Source: an uncultured Collinsella sp. (GTDB lineage: Bacteria; Actinomycetota; Coriobacteriia; Coriobacteriales; Coriobacteriaceae). Taken from it: a DNA stretch of 14,310 nucleotides. Below are positions 1 to 6,727 of the stretch, piece by piece. Position numbers and translations under genes: made by a program. Numbering within the stretch: the stretch's first letter is position 1; every line of letters starts with the position of its first letter. A model generated the notes under the pieces. That model was given only the letters and a program-made list of their open reading frames with translations. It was not told the DNA's origin and ran no database searches. The stretch spans positions 1-14,310 of the forward strand of contig UQWQ01000057.1 of assembly GCA_900544755.1 (NCBI GenBank), written 5' to 3'.

Positions 1-24
1 ATGGAGCACCAATAGAGTTTTTGA

Positions 25-56
25 AGACCCGGTATAATGCCGGGTCTTTGCTTTTT
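25..56 (+). terminator. Intrinsic terminator of an upstream plus-strand unit
   Basis: An 8-bp perfect stem (AGACCCGG at 25-32 with CCGGGTCT at 40-47) encloses a 7-nt loop and is followed on the plus strand by TTT, GC and five T (52-56). The T-tract is only on this side, so it ends a plus-strand transcript whose gene lies left of the window. The loop happens to contain TATAAT, but nothing resembling a -35 box stands at the right distance, so I read it as a terminator and not a promoter. Confidence 0.75.
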
Positions 57-90
57 GGGACGCGTGCGCGTGCAGTGCTCCCTCAACAAT

Positions 91-121
91 AAGTCCGGTG
101 CAGCGATGCTGCACCGGACTT
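91..121 (-). terminator. Terminator hairpin downstream of glf
   Basis: A perfect 14-bp inverted repeat (91-104 with 108-121, loop of 3 nt) lies 42 nt beyond the glf stop codon. On the minus strand it is followed by the moderately T-rich TTATTGTTG. It is the natural end of the aro-glf transcript. On the plus strand the stem is followed by TTTCT, so it may also back up the terminator at 25-56. The stem is unusually long and GC-rich, which compensates for the imperfect T-tract. Confidence 0.7.
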
Positions 122-163
122 TCTACATCCCAGAATGGCTATCAGCCTTTGGCTGTTGGGCTC

Positions 164-1288
164 TTACGCCTCAGCCGGCTCCACGCCCAGTTCGTTGCGG
201 ACAAGCTCGAAGGCCGCGGCGATGGCCTTGTCCATGTCGTAGTACTTGTAGCCGCCCAGGCGACCGGCGAAGACCACGTCGCCCTCCTGCGCCGCCAGCT
301 CCTCGTACTGCCTGTACAGGGCCTCGTTCCTGGCGTCGTTGATGGGGTAGTAGGGCTCGTCGCCGGGCTTCCAGTCCGCCGGGTACTCGCGCGTGATGAC
401 GCTCTTCTCCTGCGTGCCGAACTCGAAGTGCTTGTGCTCGATGATGCGCGTGTAGGGGACCTCGCGCTCGGTGTAGTTGACCACGGCAACGCCCTGGTGG
501 TCCTGCTCGTCGAGCGTCTCGGTCTCAAAGCGCAGGCTGCGGTACTCGAGCGTGCCCAGCTTGAAGTCGTAGAACGCGTCGATGGGGCCGCAGTAGATCG
601 TCTTGGCGGCGATGTCGGGCTCGGCGGCGGCCAGCTCCTTGTACTCCACGCCGCAGCGCACCTCGACGCCCTCGAGCATGTTGGCGACCATCTTGGTGTA
701 GCCGCCCATGGGGATGCCTTGGTAGCGGTCGTTGAAGTAGTTGTTGTCGTAGGTGAAGCGGCAGGGGAGGCGCTTGATGATGCTTGCGGGCAGGTCCTTG
801 CAATCACGGCCCCACTGCTTCTCGGTGTAGCCCTTCACGAGTGTCTCGAAGATGTCGCGGCCGACGAGCGACAGCGCCTGCTCCTCGAGGTTCTGCGGCT
901 CTCCGATGTTCTCGGCGGCCACCTGCTCGGCAATCTTGGCCTTGGCGTCTGCTGGCGTGACGACGCCCGGCCACATCTTGGCGAAGGTGTTCATGTTGAA
1001 GGGCATGTTGTACATGTTGCCGTGGAAGTTGGCTACCGGCGAGTTGACGTAATTATTGAACTCGGCGAAGCGGTTGACGTAGTCCCAGACGTCCTTCATG
1101 GAGGTGTGGAAGATGTGGGCGCCGTAACGGTGGACCTGGATGCCCTCGACGTCCTCGGTGTAGATGTTGCCGGCGATGTGGTCGCGGCGGTCGATGACCA
1201 GGACCGACTTGCCGGCGCGCTTGGCGGCGTTGGCGAAGACGGCGCCAGAGAGGCCGGCGCCGACGACTAGGTAATCGTACTGGGACAT
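164..1288 (-). CDS. glf: UDP-galactopyranose mutase
   Basis: This 374-residue flavoenzyme interconverts UDP-galactopyranose and UDP-galactofuranose in the cytosol, supplying galactofuranose for surface polysaccharides. The FAD-binding GxGxxG motif (GAGLSG, residues 10-15) is at the N-terminus. Family hallmarks follow: RYGAHIFHT (54-62), GYTEKQWG (153-160), the arginine pair near 173 and 281 that matches the substrate-binding arginines, and AGRLGGYKYYDMD (341-353). Length is normal for bacterial UGM. The reading frame is open upstream to 1363, but I chose the ATG at 1288 because AAAGGAG precedes it by 7 nt and the FAD fold begins at once. It starts 78 nt after aroQ in the same direction and is functionally unrelated to it. 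It may be read from the aro transcript or from its own promoter; none is convincing in 1289-1366. No other polysaccharide gene is in the window. Confidence 0.95.
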   Translation of the reverse strand: MSQYDYLVVGAGLSGAVFANAAKRAGKSVLVIDRRDHIAGNIYTEDVEGIQVHRYGAHIFHTSMKDVWDYVNRFAEFNNYVNSPVANFHGNMYNMPFNMNTFAKMWPGVVTPADAKAKIAEQVAAENIGEPQNLEEQALSLVGRDIFETLVKGYTEKQWGRDCKDLPASIIKRLPCRFTYDNNYFNDRYQGIPMGGYTKMVANMLEGVEVRCGVEYKELAAAEPDIAAKTIYCGPIDAFYDFKLGTLEYRSLRFETETLDEQDHQGVAVVNYTEREVPYTRIIEHKHFEFGTQEKSVITREYPADWKPGDEPYYPINDARNEALYRQYEELAAQEGDVVFAGRLGGYKYYDMDKAIAAAFELVRNELGVEPAEA

Positions 1289-1366
1289 GGATATGCTCCT
1301 TTGTATGTCAATTGGACAGCTACTTAAGCTTTGGGACAAACAAACCTGATTATTTAGTCCCATGGA

Positions 1367-1804
1367 TTAGTGTAGCAGATACTCTTTCAGCAGCTCCAAC
1401 GCGTGGGCGTAGCCTTGGAGGCCTTCGCCGGTGATGGTGGCGAAGCAGGCCAGGCGTGCATAGCTCACCTGGCGGAAGTCCTCGCGTGTCTCTACGGCGC
1501 TGATGTGGACCTCCACAGCCGGGATGGCGACGGCCTTGAGGGCATCGAGGATCGCCACGCTCGTATGCGTATAAGCGGCCGGGTTGATGACGATGCCGTC
1601 GACTTTGCCGTAGGCCTCCTGGATCTTGTCGACGATGCTGCCCTCGTGGTTAGACTGGAAGACCTCGATCTCGTCGAAGCCCTGTGCGGCACCTGCCTCC
1701 TGGCAGATCTGCACTAAGCGGTCGTAGTTGTCGCTGCCATAGATGCCCGGCTCGCGAATGCCGAGCATGTTGAGGTTGGGGCCGTTGATGACGAGTGCTT
1801 TCAT
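1367..1804 (-). CDS. aroQ: Type II 3-dehydroquinate dehydratase
   Basis: This 145-residue enzyme removes water from 3-dehydroquinate to give 3-dehydroshikimate, the third step of the shikimate pathway. It is the small dodecameric type II enzyme, unrelated to AroD. Visible motifs are GPNLNMLG (8-15), the flexible loop with Arg17 and the catalytic Tyr22, FQSNHEG (49-55), INPAAYTHTS (73-82) with Asn74 and His80, VEVHIS (97-102) and REDFR (107-111). The Asn that usually follows HxS is Ala103 here, a tolerable variation. The ATG at 1804 is preceded by AAAGGAAG at normal spacing. The frame runs open well upstream, but that part would overlap the terminator hairpin and the aroE-aroK gene. It is separated from aroE-aroK by that hairpin, so its expression may depend on readthrough. 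Confidence 0.95.
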   Translation of the reverse strand: MKALVINGPNLNMLGIREPGIYGSDNYDRLVQICQEAGAAQGFDEIEVFQSNHEGSIVDKIQEAYGKVDGIVINPAAYTHTSVAILDALKAVAIPAVEVHISAVETREDFRQVSYARLACFATITGEGLQGYAHALELLKEYLLH

Positions 1805-1825
1805 GGTTGCTTCCTTTGCGATTGG

Positions 1826-1866
1826 AAAACCACCACAAAGGCGCCTGTCCCCTTTGTGGTGGTTTT
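1826..1866 (-). terminator. Strong hairpin between aroE-aroK and aroQ
   Basis: A perfect 16-bp inverted repeat (1826-1841 with 1851-1866, 9-nt loop) starts 2 nt after the aroE-aroK stop codon and ends about 22 nt before the aroQ ATG. On the minus strand the stem runs from AAAACC to GGTTTT and is followed by CC, so it has the shape of an intrinsic terminator with a short U-tract. The symmetry makes it equally good on the other strand. It probably reduces transcription into aroQ and glf, or protects the 3' end of the upstream mRNA. Confidence 0.65.
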
Positions 1867-1868
1867 GG

Positions 1869-3119
1869 TTAGAGAGCGGGTGGGAGGGTGTCGAGGAGGG
1901 CTTGGGCGGTGTTGGCGGCGCAGTCGCGTGAGTCGATGATGTAGTCGGCCCAGGAGCGGTAGCGCGGCATGCGCTGCTCGGCGAGCTTGTCGATGCCATC
2001 GCGCGCCGTGATGGGGCGGCCCTTGTGGGCGAGCTCGTCGAGCTTGCGGTTGAGCATCACGATCTGGCTATTCTGGTGCAGCAGCGGGTAGTTCTCGTCG
2101 CGCGTGACCACGCCGCCGCCGGTGGAAAGCACCAGGCCGCTGCGCTTGGAGATGTCGGCCAGCGCCGCCGTCTCCTGTTCGCGGAACGCCGCCTCGCCGC
2201 GCTCGACGATAAAGTCGGCGCAGGGCATGCCCAGGCGCTCCTCGAGGGCGCGATCCAGATCGATGTGCTCTCGCCCCGTGAGCAGGGCAATCTGCTCGCC
2301 CACACGGGTCTTGCCCGAGCCCGGCATGCCGATCAGCGCGATGTTCTGTTCGCGGCGTGACAGGCGCTCCGTTACGTCCAGAATGCGCTCGCGCGGAGTG
2401 ACCTGGCCGGTGTAGCGCTCAACGGCTTGCGCCGCCTGGGCAACGAGCATGAGCAGGCCGCCGATGCAGGGGATGCCGCGGCGCTCGGCCTCGAGCATCA
2501 GACCCGTGCGGGCGGGGTTGTAGACAATGTCGATGACGCCCTCGAGCGCATCGAGGCCTTCGAGCGTGCAGGGAGCGTCGGGGCAGTGGGGGAACATACC
2601 GGCGGGCGTGCAGTTGACGAGCAGGGCGGCGTCGGACTGCTGCGCGATGTTGCCGTAGTTGACCTTGCTCGTGCGGCCGACTGGTACGACGACGGCGCCT
2701 AGGTCGCCGAGCACCATGCTGGCCGTGGTACCGGCACCGCCGGTGGCACCAAGCACGAGGGCCTTCTTGCCGGCAACCTCTACGCCTAACTCCTCGACTA
2801 GACACTGAAAACCAAAGTAGTCGGTGTTGTCGCCACGTAGACGGCCGTCAGGCAGGCGTGTGATGGTGTTGACGTTGCCCATGCGCTCGGCCAGGGGACT
2901 CAGCTCGTCCAGATAGTCCATGACGGCGCGCTTGTAGGGGATGGTCACGTTGGTGCCCTCCCATTCGTTACCCGTCATAAAGGCCTGGAGGTCCTCGGGC
3001 TCGCGCTCAAAACGCACGTATTCGAGCCCCGCGAGCTCCTTGTAGATGGTCGGCGTGTAGCTGTGGCCCAGCACGCGGCCCAGCACGCCGTAGGGGCGGG
3101 TTGCGGCGACATCGGTCAT
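1869..3119 (-). CDS. aroE-aroK: Bifunctional shikimate dehydrogenase / shikimate kinase fusion
   Basis: This 416-residue protein joins two consecutive pathway enzymes. Residues 1 to about 252 are AroE, the NADP(H)-dependent reduction of 3-dehydroshikimate. They show NVTIPYK (57-63, catalytic Lys63), RGDNTD (95-100, catalytic Asp100), the glycine-rich GATGGAG (124-130), NCTPAGM (169-175), IDIVYNP (196-202) and GGLLMLVAQA (220-229). Residues about 255-416 are AroK, ATP-dependent shikimate 3-phosphorylation. They show Walker A GMPGSGKT (264-271), IDLDR (286-290), FRE (312-314) with the shikimate-binding Arg313, GGG (334-336) and lid Arg368 in GRPI. The AroE N-terminal substrate motif is loose (LGHSYTP rather than HSxSP). 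The ATG abuts the pheA stop codon directly (TAG then ATG), and GGAGGTG stands 6 nt upstream inside pheA, so translation is probably coupled. Both halves look intact and active. Confidence 0.93.
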   Translation of the reverse strand: MTDVAATRPYGVLGRVLGHSYTPTIYKELAGLEYVRFEREPEDLQAFMTGNEWEGTNVTIPYKRAVMDYLDELSPLAERMGNVNTITRLPDGRLRGDNTDYFGFQCLVEELGVEVAGKKALVLGATGGAGTTASMVLGDLGAVVVPVGRTSKVNYGNIAQQSDAALLVNCTPAGMFPHCPDAPCTLEGLDALEGVIDIVYNPARTGLMLEAERRGIPCIGGLLMLVAQAAQAVERYTGQVTPRERILDVTERLSRREQNIALIGMPGSGKTRVGEQIALLTGREHIDLDRALEERLGMPCADFIVERGEAAFREQETAALADISKRSGLVLSTGGGVVTRDENYPLLHQNSQIVMLNRKLDELAHKGRPITARDGIDKLAEQRMPRYRSWADYIIDSRDCAANTAQALLDTLPPAL

Positions 3120-4265
3120 CTAGAGCACCTCCGTGTAACTGCCAAAGAAGGTGAAGCTCTCGCACACGTCGTCGATGGAATCGAGCAGGTCATCGAGGGC
3201 CTTGCTGCCAAAGGGGCAGTCCAGGTCAAAGTAGAACATAAACTCAAAGTCGTGCCCGGGGATGGGGCGGCTCTCGAGCTTGATGAGGTTGATATTGAGC
3301 GCGTAGAAGCGCTCGAGTACGCGATAGAGTGCGCCCGGCTCGTTGGCCGTGGTAATCATGAGCGAGGTGCGGTTGGCGCCGGGGTAGACGCGTGGCTCGC
3401 GGCTGATGACGACAAAGCGCGTGTAGTTGTTGTCCGAGTCCTGGATGTTGGGCTCCAGTACCTCCAAGCCGTAGAGTGCGGCGCAGCTGCGCGATGCGAT
3501 CGCGGCAACATCGGTGCGTTCGGAGCTGGCGACCATCTCGGCCGACATGGCCGTGTTGGGGTACTTGGTGGCGTGCAGGTCGTGCGCCTCGATAAAGCCG
3601 GCGCATTGGGCAATGGCCTGGCCGTGGCTGTAGACCTCGTGCACGTCCGCAAGCTTGGCGCCGGGCTTGACGAGCAAGTTGTGGTCGATTTTGAGGCGAA
3701 GCGAGCGCACGATGTGGAAGTCGAACTGGGCGAGCAGGTCGTAGACGGCGTTGACTGAGCCGGCGGTGGAGTTCTCGATGGGCAGCACGCCAAACTCGCA
3801 GAAGCCGTCGCGCACGGCGCGCATAACGCCCTCGAAGGTCTCGAAGAACGCAATGTCGGGCACGTCGAAGAGCCTGCACGCGGCGATTTGGCTGTAAGCG
3901 CCCTCGACGCCCTGGCAGGCGACGGTGGCCGTTTGAGGGAAGGGCGTGTCGGAGGCTGCAGCCGTGGCGTGGGCCTTTTGCGAGACGGTGATGCCCTTGA
4001 GCTCGTTGATGTAGCGCTGCTGCTCGGCCTTGCTCATGCTCATGAGGAGACGGAACAGGGTGATGGTCTGCGCCTCGTAGCGCTCGGGCACGCGGCTGGC
4101 GAGATTGTTGAGCTTGGAGCGCTCACGGGCGGGGTCGAAGACGGCCTTGCCCATCTCGATTTTAGACTTGGCGACCTCGGTGGCAATGTCCATGCGCTCG
4201 ACAAAACTGTTGAGGAGCGTGGTGTCGATGCCATCGATGGCCTGGCGGATGTCAGCAAGGTCCAT
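3120..4265 (-). CDS. pheA: Bifunctional chorismate mutase / prephenate dehydratase (P-protein)
   Basis: This 381-residue P-protein makes phenylpyruvate from chorismate, the committed route to phenylalanine. Residues 1 to about 90 form an AroQ-class helical chorismate mutase (IRQAIDGIDTTLL, then VAKSK). Residues about 113-290 form prephenate dehydratase, with GVEGAYSQ (119-126), GVLPIENSTAGSV (159-171), SHGQAIAQC (213-221, usually SHPQALAQC), NTAMSAEMV (237-245) and the catalytic TRF (282-284). Residues about 299-375 form an ACT domain with NEPGALYRVL (308-317) and ESRP (331-334), the phenylalanine-binding signature, so feedback inhibition by Phe is expected. The ATG at 4265 has AAAGGGG upstream. 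The frame stays open to 4352, but that part would run into aroC. It lies 43 nt after aroC and abuts aroE-aroK. Confidence 0.95.
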   Translation of the reverse strand: MDLADIRQAIDGIDTTLLNSFVERMDIATEVAKSKIEMGKAVFDPARERSKLNNLASRVPERYEAQTITLFRLLMSMSKAEQQRYINELKGITVSQKAHATAAASDTPFPQTATVACQGVEGAYSQIAACRLFDVPDIAFFETFEGVMRAVRDGFCEFGVLPIENSTAGSVNAVYDLLAQFDFHIVRSLRLKIDHNLLVKPGAKLADVHEVYSHGQAIAQCAGFIEAHDLHATKYPNTAMSAEMVASSERTDVAAIASRSCAALYGLEVLEPNIQDSDNNYTRFVVISREPRVYPGANRTSLMITTANEPGALYRVLERFYALNINLIKLESRPIPGHDFEFMFYFDLDCPFGSKALDDLLDSIDDVCESFTFFGSYTEVL

Positions 4266-4308
4266 GGAGACCCCTTTCACGTGTCGGGGGATATTGAGGG
4301 GTGGGTAG

Positions 4309-5406
4309 TTAGCGCTGGGCGGCGTCTTCGAGGAGGGCGTCCCAGATGGCAAGGGCGGCGGCTGCCTCGGCTACGGGGACGGCTCGGGGGACGATGCAGG
4401 GATCGTGGCGGCCGTGGACCGAGAGCTCGGCATTTTCCATAGCGTCCATGTCCACCGTCTGCTGCTCGCGGCCAATTGAGGGCGTCGGCTTTACGGCCAT
4501 GCGCCACATGACGGGCGCGCCGGTCGAAATACCGCCCAGGATGCCGCCGGCGTTGTTGGACTCGACCTCGATCTCGCCGGTCTCGGCATCGATGCGATAC
4601 GGATCGTTGTTCTCGCTGCCACGCATGGCGGCCACGGCAAAGCCCATGCCAAACTCCACGCCCTTTACGGCGGGAATGCCAAACGCGATTTGCGCGATGC
4701 GGTTCTCGATGCCATCGAACATGGGGTCGCCGATGCCCGCAGGAAGCCCGTAAATGCCGCACTCCACGATGCCGCCGATGCTGTCGAGTTCGTCACGCGC
4801 GGCTAGGATTTCCTCGCGCATGCGGCCGGCTGCGGCGGCGTCAATGCACGGCAGATCGTTCGTAAGGATCGCCTTGCGGTCGGCCTCGCGATAGACTATG
4901 TCGTCCATCGGCAGATCGGAGATGCCGCCGATCTGCGCCACATGCGCCATCACTTTAATGCCGCGGGCCTCGAGTGCCTGCAGCGCGATGCCGCCCGCGA
5001 TGCATAAGGGTGCTGTTAGGCGGCCGGAAAAGTGCCCGCCGCCGGCGACATCGTGCATGTTGTGATACTTCATGCGCGCAGGGAAGTCCGCATGTCCCGG
5101 ACGGGGCTTGCGGCGCAGCTCGGAGTAATCCTTGGAGCGCGTGTTGGTGTTCTCGATAATCGCGGCAATGGGCGCGCCGGTGGTGTGCCCATCGACCACG
5201 CCGGCGATGATTTGGGCGGCGTCGGCCTCGCGGCGCTTGGTCGCGGTCTCGTCGCGACCGGGGGCGCGACGGTTCAAAAAGGCCTGCAGCGCTTCTTGGT
5301 CAACGGCGATGCCGGCGGGGACGCCATCGAGCGAGCAGCCGATGGCGGGGGAGTGCGACTGGCCGAAGATGCTTACGTGCAAGACGTTGCCAAAGGTCGA
5401 GGACAT
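4309..5406 (-). CDS. aroC: Chorismate synthase
   Basis: This 365-residue enzyme uses reduced FMN to eliminate phosphate from 5-enolpyruvylshikimate-3-phosphate, giving chorismate, the branch point to Phe, Tyr, Trp and folate. All three family signatures are visible: GQSHSP (15-20) with the conserved His18, GMGFAVAAMRGSENND (253-268), and RHDPC (333-337). PRPGHAD (101-107), GGGHFSGRLTA (122-132) and NNAGGILGGISTG (284-296) are also present. Length is normal and nothing is missing. The ATG is 1 nt after the aroA stop codon (TAG, C, ATG). A near-perfect GAGGAGGAA ribosome site lies inside the aroA 3' end, pointing to coupled translation. Confidence 0.97.
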   Translation of the reverse strand: MSSTFGNVLHVSIFGQSHSPAIGCSLDGVPAGIAVDQEALQAFLNRRAPGRDETATKRREADAAQIIAGVVDGHTTGAPIAAIIENTNTRSKDYSELRRKPRPGHADFPARMKYHNMHDVAGGGHFSGRLTAPLCIAGGIALQALEARGIKVMAHVAQIGGISDLPMDDIVYREADRKAILTNDLPCIDAAAAGRMREEILAARDELDSIGGIVECGIYGLPAGIGDPMFDGIENRIAQIAFGIPAVKGVEFGMGFAVAAMRGSENNDPYRIDAETGEIEVESNNAGGILGGISTGAPVMWRMAVKPTPSIGREQQTVDMDAMENAELSVHGRHDPCIVPRAVPVAEAAAALAIWDALLEDAAQR

Positions 5407-5407
5407 G

Positions 5408-6727
5408 CTATTCCTCCTCGAGTGTGACCTTGCCGCCCAGCAGGCGGTAGTGGTCGAAGAAATCGGGATAGGACTTGTTGACGGCCTCGGCGCCGTGGAT
5501 CACGACCTCGCCGGCGGCGCGGCTCGCGGCGATAGCGGCCATCATGGCGATGCGGTGGTCGTTGTGCGAATCGACCTCGCCGCCGGTGAAGGCATCGACA
5601 CCCTTGATGATGAGGTCATCGCCGGCAATGCGCACCTGCGCGCCCAGCGCGGTGAGCTCGCGGGTGGTGGTGACCAGGCGGTCGGATTCCTTGATGCGCA
5701 GACGGGCGCAATCGCGGATAAAGGTGCGGCCCTGTGCCAGTGAGGCCACGGCCGAGATGACGGGCACCAGGTCCGGAATGTCGTGGGCACTCATCTCAAA
5801 GCCGGCGAGCTTGTCGGACTGCACGGTGGCGGCGTTGGTGGAGCGCACGATGCGGGCGCCAAAGCGCGAAAGCGCGGCAAGCACGTTACGGTCGCCCTGT
5901 GCGGAGCTTAGCGACACGCCCTCGACGGTGATTGGGTCGGTGCCGATGGCACCGGCGCACAGCCAAAAGGCAGCGTTGGACCAGTCGCCCTCGACGGCTA
6001 CGCTGCCGGGCGTGCGGTACGAGCCACTGCTCACGCGGAAGTTCGTGACCTCGAGCTGGCCGTCCGTGGCCGGAATGCGCTCGACGTTGACCTCGACGCC
6101 AAAGGCCTTCATGGCCTGGATCGTCAGGTTGATGTAGGGGCGGCTTTCGATAAGGCCGCATACCTGCACGCAGGAGGGCTGGGCCAGCAGCGGGGCTGCC
6201 AGCAGCAGGCCGGAGATATACTGCGAGCTCACGTTGCCCGGAAGCACAAAAGTGCCCGGGCGCATGCGTCCGCTCGTCTTGAGCGGAAAACCGCCCAGAC
6301 CCTGCAGGTCGCAGCCGGCGGCGATGATCTCGTCCGAGAGCGGGGAGAGTGGGCGGGCGCCCAAGCGTCCCTGACCCACAAAAGTTGCTTCTGCGCCCAG
6401 CGCGCAGGCGACGGGCAACATAAAGCGGAGCGTGGAGCCGCTTTCACCGCAGTCAAGCGTGCCGCCGGCAAGGGCCTTGAGCAGGCCAAACTCAACACTC
6501 TTCATGGTGGGGTGGACCTGGAAGCCGTCCTCGACGGTCTCGATGCGAGCACCCAGTGCCGTAAGGCAGCGCACCGTGGCCTCGATGTCGGCGCAGGTGG
6601 TGTTGCAGGTGACGTGCGTCTCGCCGTTGGCAAGCGCAGCGCAGATGATCAGGCGATGCGCCATCGACTTGGACGCGATGGCGGGAACGGTGCCCTTGAG
6701 CGGGGACGGGGTGATGCGGGCTAGCAT
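5408..6727 (-). CDS. aroA: 3-phosphoshikimate 1-carboxyvinyltransferase (EPSP synthase)
   Basis: This 439-residue enzyme transfers the enolpyruvyl group of PEP to shikimate-3-phosphate. Active-site motifs are in order: KSMAHR (20-25), CGESGSTLR (93-101), GRLGARPL (120-127), NVSSQY (165-170), the catalytic Asp319 in DIPDL, KESDR (346-350), SHNDHR (387-392) and NKSYPDFF (417-424). The PEP loop reads CGESGSTLR instead of the GNAGTAMRP of the E. coli-type enzyme, a pattern I associate with clostridial and some actinobacterial enzymes. The ATG overlaps the end of aroB by 7 nt (ATGCTAG), with GAAGGGAG about 10 nt upstream, so the two are translationally coupled. Confidence 0.96.
   Translation of the reverse strand: MLARITPSPLKGTVPAIASKSMAHRLIICAALANGETHVTCNTTCADIEATVRCLTALGARIETVEDGFQVHPTMKSVEFGLLKALAGGTLDCGESGSTLRFMLPVACALGAEATFVGQGRLGARPLSPLSDEIIAAGCDLQGLGGFPLKTSGRMRPGTFVLPGNVSSQYISGLLLAAPLLAQPSCVQVCGLIESRPYINLTIQAMKAFGVEVNVERIPATDGQLEVTNFRVSSGSYRTPGSVAVEGDWSNAAFWLCAGAIGTDPITVEGVSLSSAQGDRNVLAALSRFGARIVRSTNAATVQSDKLAGFEMSAHDIPDLVPVISAVASLAQGRTFIRDCARLRIKESDRLVTTTRELTALGAQVRIAGDDLIIKGVDAFTGGEVDSHNDHRIAMMAAIAASRAAGEVVIHGAEAVNKSYPDFFDHYRLLGGKVTLEEE

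Noticed and set aside
33..38. TATAAT as a promoter -10 box
   Set aside because: It is the loop of a clean terminator hairpin, has no -35 at 16-19 nt upstream, and no start codon with a ribosome site follows on the plus strand.
98..1270. Long plus-strand open frame (390 codons) opposite glf
   Set aside because: It is the mirror of the real gene: GC-rich third positions remove stop codons on the opposite strand. The translation is a Val/Leu/Gly/Asp/Ala-rich string with no motif, while the minus strand is a complete UGM.
1289..1366. TTGACA (minus strand, about 1309-1304) as a -35 for glf
   Set aside because: It is about 15 nt from the glf ATG, so its -10 would lie inside the gene and no transcript could include the start codon.
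3063..3758. Plus-strand open frame (231 codons) opposite pheA
   Set aside because: Antisense shadow of pheA with the same biased composition and no recognisable features. The same holds for the frames at 8149-9018 and 9022-9792 opposite tyrA and aroF.
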